A stretch of 64,000 bases of DNA from Trissonchulus latispiculum (GCA_030248195.1 JASAND010018443.1:1-64000); one strand, 5' to 3'. Shown: positions 40,605 through 52,004, counted from the first letter of the stretch. The notes: a model not told the origin generated them from the sequence alone. Translations and numbers: made by a program.

Positions 40605-40819
40605 TGTCCTTCGTGAAGGCTTATATTGACGATGTCGTGATTGCAAGCAAGAATGACCAAGAGCATCTGCACTGCAACACCTTAAGGACGTTTTTCAAAA
40701 ACCGGATTATTTTGGATTACGACTAAAACCATCAAAGTGTCAATTCTTTCAAAAGTCGGTGGAATTCTTAGGAATGGTGCTGACAGCAGATGGATTTTTA
40801 CCCTCATCATCAAAACGGC
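40605..40819 (+). pseudogene. Displaced Gypsy RT fragment with intact YIDD
   Basis: Nearly identical to about 43550-43766 of the element at 41523-43862 and covering the RT catalytic region. The motif here reads AYIDDVVIASKNDQ, whereas the larger copy has AYIDYVV. A one-base loss near 40699 shifts the frame. It sits between two ~168-bp direct repeats, as if a chimeric reverse transcript or recombination product had been captured. Confidence 0.75.
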
Positions 40820-40826
40820 ATCTGCA

Positions 40827-40995
40827 CTGCAGGAGCGGAGTGGGCTGCAAGCGGGGGGAGCGCAAGAAAATAGTTGGGGAGACCCGACTATTCGGCAAGA
40901 CAGAAAAGTAACAACCAACGTGTTGTAGGGAAATTCTAAAGAGGCCCCCCAGGTGGGCGGGGCTGGGGAATTCCCCCCAACCAATAGGGAGTAAA
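40827..40995 (+). repeat. Direct repeat flanking an RT fragment, right copy
   Basis: Near-identical to 40422-40588, joined to the RT fragment at a shared CATCTGCACTGCA-like junction. Confidence 0.85.
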
Positions 40996-41522
40996 CACCT
41001 ACGCACTACGCTTCCAATAAGAAATACCCAATAGTGGGGACGCCCAACACACCCAACCTTTCCCCGACTAACTAGTATAACACGTGGCGTCAAGCCAGTG
41101 ACTAGCTAGGCGAAAAGTCGTATTGAGCGCACACATACATGGATATTTGTAAGGGGATATGTACATTCCCTACACCAGTTAAGATTAACAATGCAGTCCT
41201 ACAGACCATACAGGGGTCACAGACGTTCTGGCCAAAGAGTTAACTTTTGAGGGTTTTATAAATGTTTAAAACATCTGGAATCGGATGCAGGTCGGGTCAC
41301 AACAGGAGAATGGTTAGATGGCTGAATACTGGGAGGTGCCATGGTTCAATGGTTTCCATTTATACTGTTTCTTAGTGTAATCAATGCCGCAAAGTAAGAT
41401 GGTTGTACAGAAGTCATTTGCACATCGAAGGCGAGCAATTAATCCTTTGTTATCTTCGTGCAATATCAACTCCTGCTCACAGTCACACAGCTCTCGACTT
41501 CGCTGGTGACAGACACTAGCCG

Positions 41523-42500
41523 GTGACGTTGAACCTAATCCGGGCCCAGTTAATCTCTGTGTACAACAAGTCGGCTTTACAAAAGGATTTAGAGTTGATT
41601 AACGAGGATGATGACAACTTTGTGATGCCACCTACAAAAGAAGAGATAGTTAGAGTTTTGGAGACCATGAACCAGGACGTAGTTAAGACTGCAGTGCGAT
41701 CCGCCAAAAAAGAAAGAGTCAACGACAGCAGTTTCAGAAGGAAGTCGATGAAATTCCCCGAGTTTTATGAAGCGCAATTCTCTGTTGCGTGCGTTACCGA
41801 GAGATATTATTTTGGAAAGCGGAATTAAACCATCTGAAAGCTACGAAGCCATCAGACGCATCATCACTGAATTTTACAAGATAAGTGACCATGGACGTTT
41901 CAATCAATTGTTACAAGAGCAAACTCTTGGGGATCGTAAACCCAGTGTTGCCTTGAAACAAATGTTACGCCTTTTACCGAACAATGACGAACTCGTCCGT
42001 AAGAGATTTATGGAGATTCTTCCAGAGCCAGTCATTCTTGTCGTGACTTCAATAACCGATATAAACCTTGATCGTTTAGCTAATGTGGCTGATACAATGA
42101 GGGACCAAACAGCAGCCTCAACTGTTAACTCTATTAACAGTCAGTCCCACCTGTTCCCTCCAATTAACGATGGCAAAGACAAGACATAGACATTCTTCGC
42201 GAACAAGTTGATAAGCTGACCCAAACTGTTAATGCACTCATAAAAGAAAGATCAAGAGAAAGACAAAGAAGATCTAGCAGAGGTCATAGGTATCAGACAA
42301 TTAGACAATCAGACAATAGGAGACAATTCGAGGCAGGTCGGCATCCAGTAAAAGATGGTTTCGTCCAGACGGTGCAGTATGTTCTTAACATTTCCGGTTT
42401 GGTCGGGCTTCCACGAAATGTGCGGGGAATGGATGCAAGTGGGAAGAGAAATACGAAGGTCGTGAATGGTCCGCTGATGGCAGGACCATCAGCGGAACAA
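41523..42500 (+). pseudogene. Gypsy Gag remnant with zinc-knuckle-like region
   Basis: The 41767-42189 frame matches the helical Gag of metazoan Gypsy elements, with ESYEAIRRIITEFYKI, then GDRKPSVALKQM and LVRKRFMEILPEPV. The upstream frame (41523-41828) contains KFPEFYEAQF, normally just before this domain, and is separated from it by a shift near 41770. Downstream sequence is basic (ERSRERQRRSSRGHR). It would encode a Cys-His knuckle in another frame near 42380-42450. Confidence 0.75.
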
Positions 42501-42522
42501 ATTTAGTTTATCTGTCGCCGCG

Positions 42523-42816
42523 TTGGGTAACGTAATTATAGAGACTGGATCTGATTTTTCTTTTCTGCCTCGGACAGAGGTTGATCGACTCAACCTAAAA
42601 ATATCCCCAGGGGGTTTAAACTTTAAAACTGCTAATGGACAACCCTTGAAAATTTATGGGACGACCATTTTCCGGTTCATGTTGTCTTCTGTTCAGATTG
42701 AATTCGAATGGAAATTTGTTGTTCCTGAAGTTGTTCACAGCGTTATTGGATTGGACTTCCTACGTTCTTATAATCTGACTCTGGATCCTGTAACTAACTT
42801 CTTAACCAAAATATAG
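42523..42816 (+). pseudogene. Gypsy retropepsin remnant with altered active site
   Basis: The fold follows clan AA proteases, with an IIETGSDFSFLP start and VIGLDFLRSYNL end. The catalytic Asp of the DTG triad is replaced by Glu (ETG), which should abolish or strongly reduce activity. The in-frame ATG at 42523 is internal to the ancestral polyprotein. Confidence 0.8.
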
Positions 42817-42832
42817 CTCTGGAGAGCCAAAG

Positions 42833-43862
42833 TTGCTTTTTGAAGGAAAAGAAGGACAAGGTTGTAAAACAAGCAAGAACTGTTTTTTGGCTATTGTGAA
42901 CAATGAACAAATTAATAAGCTATCATTAACTTATGAGGGGCTTCCACACAGTATGCAAAGACATCTCCAGGACTCATGTCAAAGGTACAGCAAATTGTTT
43001 GGAAAAGTGGACATAACACAAAAAATCCATCATCCTATTGAACATAATATCATAACAACAGGGGCACCAGTTTATTCACGCCCAAAAAAATTATTATCAT
43101 AACAACAGGGGCACCAGTTTTTTCACGCCCAAAAAAATTATTTGGAGCAAAGCTTGAAGATGCAAAGTCGGCTTTTCAAAGATTGCTCTCATCCGGCATC
43201 GTATGTAGCAGAAATCTCCTCGGGCTGCTCCGCTGCACATGGTGCCGAACAAAACAATGAGTGGCGTGAATGCGGAGACTACCGCGCACTGAATGCGGTA
43301 ACGGTTCTTCACAGGTATCCCATGCCCTGCATTTCGGATTTAACTAACAGTTTGGCCGAATGCAAGGTGTTTACAAAGTTGGTATCTGGCTTTAGCATTC
43401 AATCAGATCAGATCCCAATGGCAATAGACTATCGCCAAAAAACCGCTGTCACTACACTTTTTGGTTTGTTCCTACACTATCGCATGCCATTTGGCTTTAG
43501 AAACGCATCGCAAAACCCTTCAAAGATTGATGGATCTAACATTCCAGGACATGCCTTTCGTGAAGGCTTATATTGACTATGTCGTGATTGCAAGCAAGAA
43601 TGACCAAGAGCATCTGCGCTGCAACACCTTAAGGACATTTTTCAAAAAACCGGATTATTTTGGATTACGACTAAAACCATCAAAGTGTCAATTCTTTCAA
43701 AAGTCGGTGGAATTCTTAGAAATGGTGCTGACAGCAGACGGATTTTCACCCTCATCATCAAAACGTACTGCCATAGAAAAGTTTAACAAACCAGAGACAA
43801 TCAAATCACTGAAACGCTTTCTCGGAATGACTGGTTTTACCGTCGGTTCATCCAGAAATTAA
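42833..43862 (+). pseudogene. Gypsy RT remnant, catalytic motif YIDY
   Basis: RT pieces lie in three frames: leader with HPIEHNIITTGAPVYSRP, fingers/palm with WRECGDYRALNAVT and RMPFGFRNASQ, and a final frame with the motif AYIDYVV where YIDD is expected, so one catalytic Asp is lost. A direct duplication of about 43 bp lies at 43052-43142. The copy ends at about 43862. Confidence 0.82.
43052..43142 (+). repeat. ~43-bp tandem duplication inside the RT remnant
   Basis: The phrase starting CATAACAACAGGGGCACC and ending CCCAAAAAAATTATT occurs twice in succession with one difference. Confidence 0.85.
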
Positions 43863-44199
43863 AACTTCAAACCAAAAAATAACGTGGACTGGTATCGCTT
43901 TGAGTAAAGCCTGTAAAGTCTCCAGTTTTTTATGAAAGTGGAATAAATTTTTTAAATATATTTTCCTGGTGCTCTTTAACATTCTGGGACCAGTCTTACA
44001 TTTTTAGATGAAAATATAAGAAATGTTATTTTTTGCCTTATTCTCGCAATATGCAGCAGAGACACCGGACTGATTGTTATGGCTGGAACCAATGTACGAA
44101 ACAGAACATTTTTGCTTTTGACCTTTGACATATCTACTAATTAAGTCTATACAAAGCAAAACAATTTTGGTGGTCAACGGTTCCAATTTTTGAGGAAAC

Positions 44200-44760
44200 C
44201 AGTTTATTTGAAAATTACTGCCGCATGTTAAGGACACTGTAATTTTGTTTATTTTAGGATATTATTTTTAGGATATTTTGTTTTGAACAACTATTTCTCC
44301 AAAACTACCCGATTGATACGCGTAATTTTTGGCAGGAAGAAACTTCGCACTTCGCACTTTGCACTGTGTTTTTCTTGGTTTGGGGTAAAACTTCTGCAGC
44401 TGCGAAAAACTCAAACTGAAGTTGCAAGATTCCGTGTTAACGCACATTTGTAGGAGTTTTTGGATTATTGACACTTGTTCAGCCATGTCCATAAGATGTC
44501 TTTCGCTCACATGTCCTTCATATGATAGCACAAAAAGAAATTTTACAGATTTGAGAAATCGATGTTCAAAGATTGATGGTCTATGTTTAGCCGGTATGTC
44601 GGAAAATTTTTGCTACTGTTTGTCATAAAATTTCGTAAGGTCATGTGAATCTACTGATGATATGCCCTAAATCGATGTATAGAGCTCTTTCTAACTTCCA
44701 AAATTGGAAAAGTTATAGCGGATCAAAAATCGCTACGCAACTACCACCTTAAGTTTCAAC
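44200..44760 (+). repeat. Dispersed repeat family, copy 3
   Basis: Same orientation and order of similar blocks as 25690-26770, for example GAAAATTACTGC, TTGAGAAATCGATGTTC, AAAGATTGATGGTCTATG and the CCAAAATTGGAAAAGTTATAG end. Confidence 0.6.
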
Positions 44761-45474
44761 CGCAGACACTGTAGTTTGTTGTCTGTTAATGTGCTGATAA
44801 ACACCGATACAATGTATTCCAGATATGTACATTGTGTGTTAGGTACTTATGCTGCTTATCCTATTCTGCCGAACGCGCAGAGGCTCTGCCAGCTGAGACA
44901 CAGCTGGTTCGATAGAATGAGTTTGAACCGGAATTGAAAAAGTTACAGCTACAGCTAGTCGCAACTTCAGTATAAATTTTCTTCCTTTCTTTCATGTTTT
45001 TTCTGTTCCCTTCATTTTTCCATTTCTTTCACTATCTTGGTTGTTCACTAAAAGTGATTGACAGACAAAGGATACAAAGTTACAGTCAAAGGTCAAGTCT
45101 ATGTTTCGGACGGTTTGACAGGTTAAAATTATGCACCTTAAGTTGTTGCCAACTTAAAAAAAAGAAAATGAGGGGCAAAGAAGCAGACTAACCAGGGAAC
45201 CTGCTAAGTCAAAAGTTAATGTAATTAAAAGTGACAGCTGTTTAATTAATGACAAAGTTTAAAATTAGTCGGTGGACAGGATTTCTGACTTTTTCTTTCA
45301 TTTCTTTCTTATTCTTTTCTTTCTTTCTTTCTTTTAGTTAAACTTCGTTAAAATATATTCTGGGTTATTTCATTCTCAACAGCTGTACTGTGAGAAGTTC
45401 ACAGTTTTTTCTCAAGCACCATAGTTTGAAAAAATAATATAATATAAATACAATATAAATGACGCGCATGGGCA
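44761..45474. other. Non-coding
   Basis: No gene recognised. A TTTC-rich pyrimidine run lies near 45294-45340. Confidence 0.4.
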
Positions 45475-45965
45475 ATGCCTGCACAACTCCTGCACATGTG
45501 CAGGTCAGGAAAAATTTACTCCGGCGCAGTGCGCAGCAAAAATATTAACCGGCACAGTAAACCTCAGCAAACATCCAGCAACGAAATATTTACCCCAGCG
45601 CAGCAAAGGGCTTCAATATTTTTTATCCTGCCCAGCAAATTTTTATCGCCGCTCAACAAAATGTTAACCTCCCGGGAGCTACGAGCATAAAGATTGTATC
45701 CCCGCGCGCAAACTCTTACCCCGCGCAACAAAGCTCATTCGAATTTTATTCCGAGAAACAAAATTTTACCCCAGCGCAACAAAGCACATTCAAATTTTAT
45801 TCCGAGCAGCAAAATTTTTATCGCGGCGCAATAACATTTTTACCCCCGCGCAGCAAAGTGCATCAAAATTTTGCGCGCGCAACAAAACGCATCAAAATTA
45901 TTCCGCGCAATAAGACGCAGCAAGATTTCATATAGCCCGCGCAAGAAAATTTTCCCTTATGCAAC
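45475..45965. repeat. Degenerate ~30-50-bp array (ACCCCGCGCAGCAAA...AAAATTTTA)
   Basis: About twelve imperfect units combine a GC-rich word (CCGCGCAGCAAA or CAGCGCAACAAAG) with an AT-rich word (AAAATTTTA or CAAATTTTATTCCGAG). Unit length and order vary. ORFs across it are repeat artefacts. Confidence 0.7.
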
Positions 45966-47473
45966 AACGCGCATCAAGATTTCATATAGAAATGTTTCAA
46001 GAAAAGGAAAAAAGCTATCAGGAAAATATTATTTCATGTTCATTATCGGTGGGATATCCCTTTTCCACTTCTCTTCTTTTAAACTTCTCACTTTTCCAAG
46101 AAAGATCGTTTTCCAACAACAAACATTTGGTCAAGTCAACGCTTTTTTTCAAAATACTGTACACGTCCCTTCGTATGCGTACGTATATGTTGAACTTAGA
46201 AAAATTTAAAAAAACTTGCTTGACTGAGTTGCGTTCTGTAAGTGGTCAAGTCAGTTATTCTGTCAAGTAAAATTTTCCTTAAGCTATATCGCACTTTGAT
46301 TGCTATACCATTCTGTTGCAGCTTTATTCCTTCATTCGTTAATTTATTCCTTTATAATTTATTTTTCCAGCTAATGAATTTGTGCAACAATTTGATTATT
46401 TTGTTTTTGATGTTTTTTACTACATTCTTTCTTGACGTTTCCCAGCTGCATTTGCTTTTAATACTTTGTACACTGATTTCTTGCCAAATCCAAAGTTCAC
46501 TTGCAAAGTTGTAAAATTGTGGCCCACTAGCAGTGTGGTTAAAATTCCAACGGTATGCCGAAGCCTATCATTTGACTGTATCCACTAAGGATTTTCACAG
46601 TTCCTTGAGGGCTCTATCAGCCTCCATTGCTTTCTAAACTGTTACTGCTAAATTACTGCTGAATTAAAGCTTCCACTTTTGAAAACTAATTAAAACGTGG
46701 TTAATAATGCGAGCTAAATTTTAAAAAAAGGGATAAAATATAACTGCACACACAAAATGTCCTTGCTATTTAAGTAAAACCAGAGAATAGAAATTTTAGC
46801 AATTTCGAGACTCATCCAAAACATGGAGATTGCGTAAAAGTTAGCAAATTTTTGCGATAAAGGGACTTGAAAGATGTGTGACGGAAAACAGACCGGTGTA
46901 AAAATCGTTGTCGACACATATCTTGAAAAATTAAAATTTTGACACCGCCCCGCTCAGTGCGTTCGAAGGTTTTGCAGGCTAGAGCCAATTTAATTGGCCA
47001 TGTATGATATATAATAATAATATAATATATAATTATCGTATAATATATATCATCAATATAATTATCATTTAATGATCAAAAACAATGTTATTGTTAAGCA
47101 CACGTTATAATGCTATAATGTCTCACGGTTGCAAACAGCATATTTCGATATTTGTTCAGGACTGAGGTTGTGACACAAATCAGCAACATACTGAGGAAGC
47201 TTAAAGCCAAACATTTTAAAGTCTTCAAAATATGTCAAAAACAATAAATTGACAAATTCTAAATTAGACTGAAATTCAGCTAGAACGGTTTGTCGTATTG
47301 ATTTTCTGACAGCATGTCCGGTTTCATCCTCTAGAAATGGTCTTTGCTCATGCGAACCCCATCCACTTGAGACTAAACTAGATGGCCAAGACGCAGCCAG
47401 GAGTGCTTGACGCAGTTCAAGTCTAAAGAATAAAAAACTAGGCTACATAGAACAAGCTGGCCATAAAATGATA
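45966..47473. other. AT-rich non-coding, with a TATAAT-rich run at 46996-47075
   Basis: No gene supported. The ORFs at 45871-46514 are hydrophobic or low complexity without a motif. Confidence 0.4.
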
Positions 47474-47806
47474 GAAAGAGTACATAATACATAAGAATAT
47501 GACAGGAGTCATACTCTATGTATTATAAGCGTGACACAAAAAATTGGACCCCTCACTTCAAAATTCTTGACTTTATGCTTGTGTGTTAAAGCTCGAAACA
47601 GACACGAAATTCGCGTACTCACTGCTTGTGTTTTCGAGCTTTAACGCACAAGCATAGAATGTACCCCTGCTTCGACTGGGTACTATTTAGACTTAACAGG
47701 GATTCAATTTGCGGGGGAGAGACAGCCGTTAGCGTGCAGAGGATGTGTCAAGCTGATATTACAAAAAGTATGCCTGCTGTCATACTATTATGTATTATGT
47801 ACTCTT
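47474..47806. mobile_element. Small MITE-like inverted-repeat element (~330 bp)
   Basis: The outer arms AGAGTACATAATACATAA at the left and the complement at the right pair over about 30 bp. Inside, TATGCTTGTGTGTTAAAGC at 47574 pairs with an inverted partner ending near 47656, a second stem of about 25 bp. No transposase, and the target-site duplication is not clear. Confidence 0.65.
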
Positions 47807-47900
47807 GATAACTGTATGTAGATAACGGTATGTAGCTTTAACTCCGCAGCGAGTGCAGAATTTTCCGGAAAGTTGGGATTTGTCTCAAAATATTTTCCAA

Positions 47901-48345
47901 CTTTCGAGACTTTTTGTGTGGAATGATTTTCAAATTTCAAGACCTATTGAAAATTTTTCGGGACAATTCACGCATTTGTCAAGATTTTGCAAAACAATTT
48001 TGCACTGAAATATGGAAGAAACATGTTTTCTAAACACTTTTCAAATGTTTCTGAACATTTTTGAGATATTTCGAGACCAGACAATTCTGAGTTTACTACT
48101 TTCGAGGCATTTAGCGACAATTTTCGAGACTTTTTGTGTGAAAAGATTTTCAAATTTCAAGACCTATAGAAAATCTTTCGAGACAATTCACGCACTTGTC
48201 TTGATTTTGCAAAAACAGATTTGCACTCAAATATGGAAAAAACATGGCACTTTTCAAATGTTTCTGAACATTTTTGAGATATTTCGAGACGAGACAATTC
48301 TGAGTTTACTACTTTCGAGACATTTGGTGACAATTTTCGAGTAAT
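47901..48345 (+). repeat. Tandem duplication of a ~215-220-bp unit
   Basis: TTTCGAGACTTTTTGTGTG at about 47902 recurs at about 48123, and TTTTCAAATGTTTCTGAAC at about 48038 recurs at about 48251. Copies differ by scattered substitutions. Confidence 0.8.
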
Positions 48346-48559
48346 TTTTTCTCAACTTTTCTGAAACCTTCTACGCACTCTGTGAAGTTAAAGCTGACAA
48401 ACTGTAAATGTGGACGACTATTTTTCTGAGTAGGCAGCTGTGCTACTAATAAAGCATTCATAGGTTGTAATCAACAAGTATACAATTGGTTCTACGCCAA
48501 GTTTGTGTATTCTCAGAAATCCGAGTTATAAGCTTCTTACCAGTCTTCCTGTTGCATAC

Positions 48560-48970
48560 AGTCGGTTTCTTCCATTGGTTTGAGCTTAAACCTCTCCAGT
48601 TGCGAAAAAACCCACCGAAATTTTATGCTTCCGCACATTTGGCAGATTTTATGGAGCATTAAGACCTGCTGAACCAAATCCAACAAATGTCCTTCGGCAC
48701 ACATGTAATTTATATCATGGCACACAAAGAACTTTTGGCTGATTCTACAGTTTCGAAAAATTGACGTTAAAAAAATTTTGTTCATATTTAGCCCTTGTGT
48801 CAAAAAAATTTGCAATTTTTTTCTAATTTTGCTGATTTCGTAAACTCATATGAATGTCCTGATTATAAGCTTTAAAAGGATGTATAAACCTCTTTCCATC
48901 TCCCAAAATTGCGAAAGTTACAGCGTTACAATTATATCCACAAAAACACTGCACAAAAGTATACCACCAC
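48560..48970 (+). repeat. Dispersed repeat family, copy 4
   Basis: Contains TTGGTTTGAGCTTAAAC, GGCAGATTTTATGGAGCATT, CACATGTAATTT and CTCCCAAAATTGCGAAAG blocks in the same order as the other copies. Confidence 0.6.
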
Positions 48971-49270
48971 CTTAAACAAAAAGCGCACTAATTTGTGACG
49001 ACTACCTGAAACCATCACTTTTCTGGTAATAAAACAGCCTGAAATCCTTCAAGTGTGTTGTAAAGTTACACATCCAGCTTTGAGGTAGATACATGCGGAC
49101 CATTTCACTGACTCCAAGACGGGGGAATTTGCTTACTCTGAAATCAGAAATCGCAGTTTGAGATAAACTTAAGACGATACCAGCATGCAAACGTGTAAAC
49201 ACAACGCGCCTGTATTCGCAAACTCCGGGATCAGTGCTTCACCTAGTTATAATATAATAGGCTACAAACG

Positions 49271-49276
49271 TACATG
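49271..49276. repeat. Polinton target-site duplication TACATG, left
   Basis: TACATG lies directly outside the left AGTAG terminus and is identical to 62522-62527. Confidence 0.92.
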
Positions 49277-49310
49277 AGTAGCAATAGGTGAGCACCAGGC
49301 GTAGCGCCTG

Positions 49311-49600
49311 GCAGGGGTGGTGGTGTAAAGAGGCCGGGAGGCTCTGGAGGGGGTGGTGGTGTAAAGAGGCCGGGAGGCTCTGGAGGGGGTGGTGGTGTAA
49401 AGAGGCCGGGAGGCACGGAGGCCGGGAGGCTCTGGTGGGGGTGGTGGTGTAAAGAGGCCGGGAGGCCGGGAGGCTCTGGAGGGGGCGGTGGTGTAAAGAG
49501 GCCGGGAGGCTCTGGAGGGGGTGGTGGTGTAAAGAGGCCGGGAGGCCGGGAGGCTCTGGAGAGGGTGGTGGTGTAAAGAGGACGGGAGGCTCAGCTGTAG
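49311..49600. repeat. Terminal minisatellite, ~36-bp unit, 7 copies
   Basis: The unit GGTGGTGGTGTAAAGAGGCC followed by a GGGAGGCTCTGGA-like stretch is repeated seven times with length variants. It is the outermost block of the left inverted repeat. Confidence 0.9.
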
Positions 49601-49611
49601 CTTCTGGGAGA

Positions 49612-50210
49612 CCGGAACCATGACAGACCCAGCTTAAAATTAAAAGTTGTCAATTTTTAACGGGAAAAGTTTGTGTTTAGGGTTTTTGGGCAAGTAGAAT
49701 TCGAATATGAGCTTAGTTTTCCTCCATTTTGTAAGCTCCAAGCTGTAAGTGACCCATAACCGGAACCATGGCTGACCCTAGCTTAAAAGTCAAAACTGTT
49801 TATTTTTATCGGGAAAAATTTGTGTATAGGGTTTTCGACCACGTAGAATTCAAATATGAGCTTAGTTTTCTTGCATTAGTTAAGCTCCGTCCTGTGCTTG
49901 GCCCTCGACCGGAACCATTGCTGACCCTAGCTTAAAATTGAAAATTCGCTATTTTTAACGGGAAAAGTTTGTATATAGGGTTTTTAGGCATGTAGAATTC
50001 ACATATAAGCTGAGTTTTCTCGTATTACCTAAGCTCCACGCTGCAAGTGACCCATGACCGGAACCATGGCTGACCCAAGCTTAAATTTGAAAATTTTCTA
50101 TTTTATGTGGGAAAACTTTAGATAGGGGGTTTTTGGCATGTAGAATTCAAATATGAGCTTAGTTTTTCTCTGCAACTTGAGCTCATTTGTACGTGGCTAA
50201 TAATTTGTGA
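49612..50210. repeat. Subterminal ~148-bp repeats, 4 copies, left
   Basis: Each unit starts near GGAACCATGGCTGACCC, contains a GGGAAAA(G)TTTGTGTATAGGG-like core and ends in AAGCTCCA...GTGACCC. Starts are near 49613, 49761, 49911 and 50061. Confidence 0.85.
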
Positions 50211-50412
50211 TGAAAATGCAAAGTGGTTTTCTGATTCTTGCTTTGACGATAATTTCCGTTAGGTTAGCCAGGCTTGCTGGCGGAAAAATTTTATTTCAAG
50301 AAATATACAGCAGGGTTTACACGTGACTACATATTACACAAGGTATAAATACAGTTACAGTAAGCTCAATGACTACAATCATAATGGTTCCACGGTGTAA
50401 TGAACCACTCAG

Positions 50413-50859
50413 TCACTGTCCATCGTTTTTACGGGTGGTTGGCCAGCCATTCTGTGAATTCCACAGTTCGGGCATCACAACCATGGGTCCTAGAACAAAT
50501 GCAACGTCCAACCGGGCGGCATCCATAGACTGGAACGTTTTATGACTTTGCATCTGATGCTTCTTTAGGCGGGAATAAATCTTCCAGGTAACACCTCTCT
50601 GCAATGGCTGATCAGGTTCCGGCAAAATCATCATGAGGTCGTTCTGTCCTGATGTTCGCAATGCTTCTCTAAGTAGAATGGAAGCATTGGCTCCGTAGCG
50701 ATTAAGAGTCGTTAACAGCTCGTAATTTCTGTCGTGTTCAGGCGTGCAAAGCCTGAGCTTATCTGCTACGTTTGTGGTAAATAGTCCCACTTCCACCAGG
50801 TAATCCAATATCGGTTCCGCTTTCATGTCAACAAAATAGTAACATGTTATCGTAAACAA
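50413..50859 (-). CDS. CARD-like death-fold protein, left inverted-repeat copy
   Basis: The 148-residue frame opens with a caspase-recruitment-like fold: an amphipathic first helix (ILDYLVEVG), a KLRL segment, then ELLTTLNRYGANAS, LREALRTSGQNDLMMIL. The last stretch follows the CARD helix 4-6 pattern in which a Leu-rich helix, a small residue and an AL-x-x-(S/T)G-Q/H-x-x-L core recur. The C-terminal ~70 residues are polar and unfamiliar. Compared with the right-hand copy, a 2-bp loss just upstream of the ATG at the MKAEP position removes the first about 14 codons (starting MDLVYDN), so the left product lacks part of helix 1. The left copy keeps the full C-terminus. CARDs assemble caspase and inflammasome complexes; a viral CARD could act as a decoy. 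Fold inferred by pattern only. Confidence 0.65.
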   Translation of the reverse strand: MFTITCYYFVDMKAEPILDYLVEVGLFTTNVADKLRLCTPEHDRNYELLTTLNRYGANASILLREALRTSGQNDLMMILPEPDQPLQRGVTWKIYSRLKKHQMQSHKTFQSMDAARLDVAFVLGPMVVMPELWNSQNGWPTTRKNDGQ

Positions 50860-51092
50860 GATCCATGATAGCTACTATAAAATGACAAGTGTATAATTGC
50901 TTCAAGTAGAAGAAAAAGCAACACCCTGCAACATTTGAAATAACGAACAACACACTACAAAACTAACATTGAGGCGCCCTGCTGTGATTGCACCTGTCCA
51001 TATTAAAAATTTAACGCTTGGGTCCCCTGCTGTGTTTGCACCTGCCTCAAAATTTCAAACGGTTTTAAAACGATCATTTGGCTTACAATACA

Positions 51093-52004
51093 ATGGAAGG
51101 AGAAACGAATGTTCAGGTAATAGTTTTACAGAGGTTTTGAGTGTTGAGGTTTTGAGGTTAGAGGTTTCTTGAGGTTTGAGGTAAGAGGTTTCAGTTTTTG
51201 AGGTTATAATGTTGGCGGGATTGAGGTTTGAGGCTTTGAGGTAAGAGGTTGTGAGATTAGTGGTTTAGAGATAAGAGGTTGTGAGATTAGTGGTTTAGAG
51301 ATAAGAGGTTGTGAGATTAGTGATTTAGAGATAAGAGGATTAGAGGTTTAAAGATAAGCGGATTTGACTCACGAGGTTTAGAGATAAGAGGATTAGAGGT
51401 TTAAAGATAAGCGGATTAGTGGTTTAGAGATAAGCGGATTAGTGGTTTAGAGATAAGCGGATTTGAGGTAAGAGTTAGCTCCAAATAGTACCACCTGCAA
51501 TGTCTCTTTCGTTTGCTTATAATCGAGTTTTTGTTTCAGGTCAGGATTTATTCCGGTCATTGCTCCCAGACCTTTCTGCGAACAGATACCTACCAGCGCC
51601 ACTTTCGAGAACAGCATAAGCAATTGAGGAAGTTCATCCGTGAAGAATGTAATCGTGCCTTTACAAGCAAGGAAGAACTAGCCGCACATCATAAACGGAT
51701 TCATATCGATGGTGGCAAGGCTCGTAAGGGAGAACCTAAGCATTGCTTCGACTGCTCCCGGACATTCTCTCGGTCAGAGCGCCATCTCAGAGAGCAGCAT
51801 GGGTAGTCATTGCCAGTTGCCTGTATAAAATGTGGTCGCGTGTTTGCCAGGCAGGACCTCCTAATGACACATTGCAAACGAATTCATTCACATGGAACAA
51901 AGAAGCGGGGACCAGAACCAACAACGGAACAAACACCACCAGAATCACCAACAACAACAAACAGCGAAACGACAAACAACAACAAACAAACAACAAAACG
52001 ATGA
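51093..52004 (+). pseudogene. Spliced C2H2 zinc-finger gene, left copy, broken
   Basis: Exon 1 (51093-51116) encodes MEGETNVQ and ends at CAG/GTAATAG. Exon 2 starts after TTTGTTTCAG at 51540 with VRI. Fingers follow: HCSQTFLRTDTYQRHFREQH, a finger with CNRAFTSKEELAAHHKRIH whose first Cys is Arg here, and CFDCSRTFSRS. An 11-bp deletion in the third finger shifts the frame to a stop at 51806. The fourth finger (CIKCGRVFARQDLLMTHCKRIH) is open in the next frame to 52004 and passes into low-complexity Asn/Thr. It is probably a DNA-binding accessory protein of the element. Confidence 0.8.
51117..51539 (+). repeat. Intron of the zinc-finger gene filled by a minisatellite, left
   Basis: Between GTAATAG and TTTGTTTCAG the sequence is mostly variants of GGTTTAGAGATAAGAGGTT and GATTAGTGGTTTAGAGATAAG. 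The array is a plausible intron, since coding resumes in phase on both sides. Confidence 0.8.

Larger units (their letters stand above)
41523..43862 (+). mobile_element. Decayed second Ty3/Gypsy element (gag, protease, partial RT)
   Basis: Frames in order: Gag-like (41523-41828 and 41767-42189), a basic region with a zinc-knuckle-like CxxxH arrangement in a shifted frame (about 42190-42500), protease-like (42523-42816), an RT leader (42833-43102) and RT fragments (43142-43862). The RT stops after the thumb motif FLGMTGF; RNase H and integrase are missing. Stops, shifts and active-site changes show it is dead. Confidence 0.85.

Noticed and set aside
49311..49600. CRISPR-like or regulatory array
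   Set aside because: Units are contiguous with no unique spacers; it is a minisatellite in a eukaryotic transposon end.
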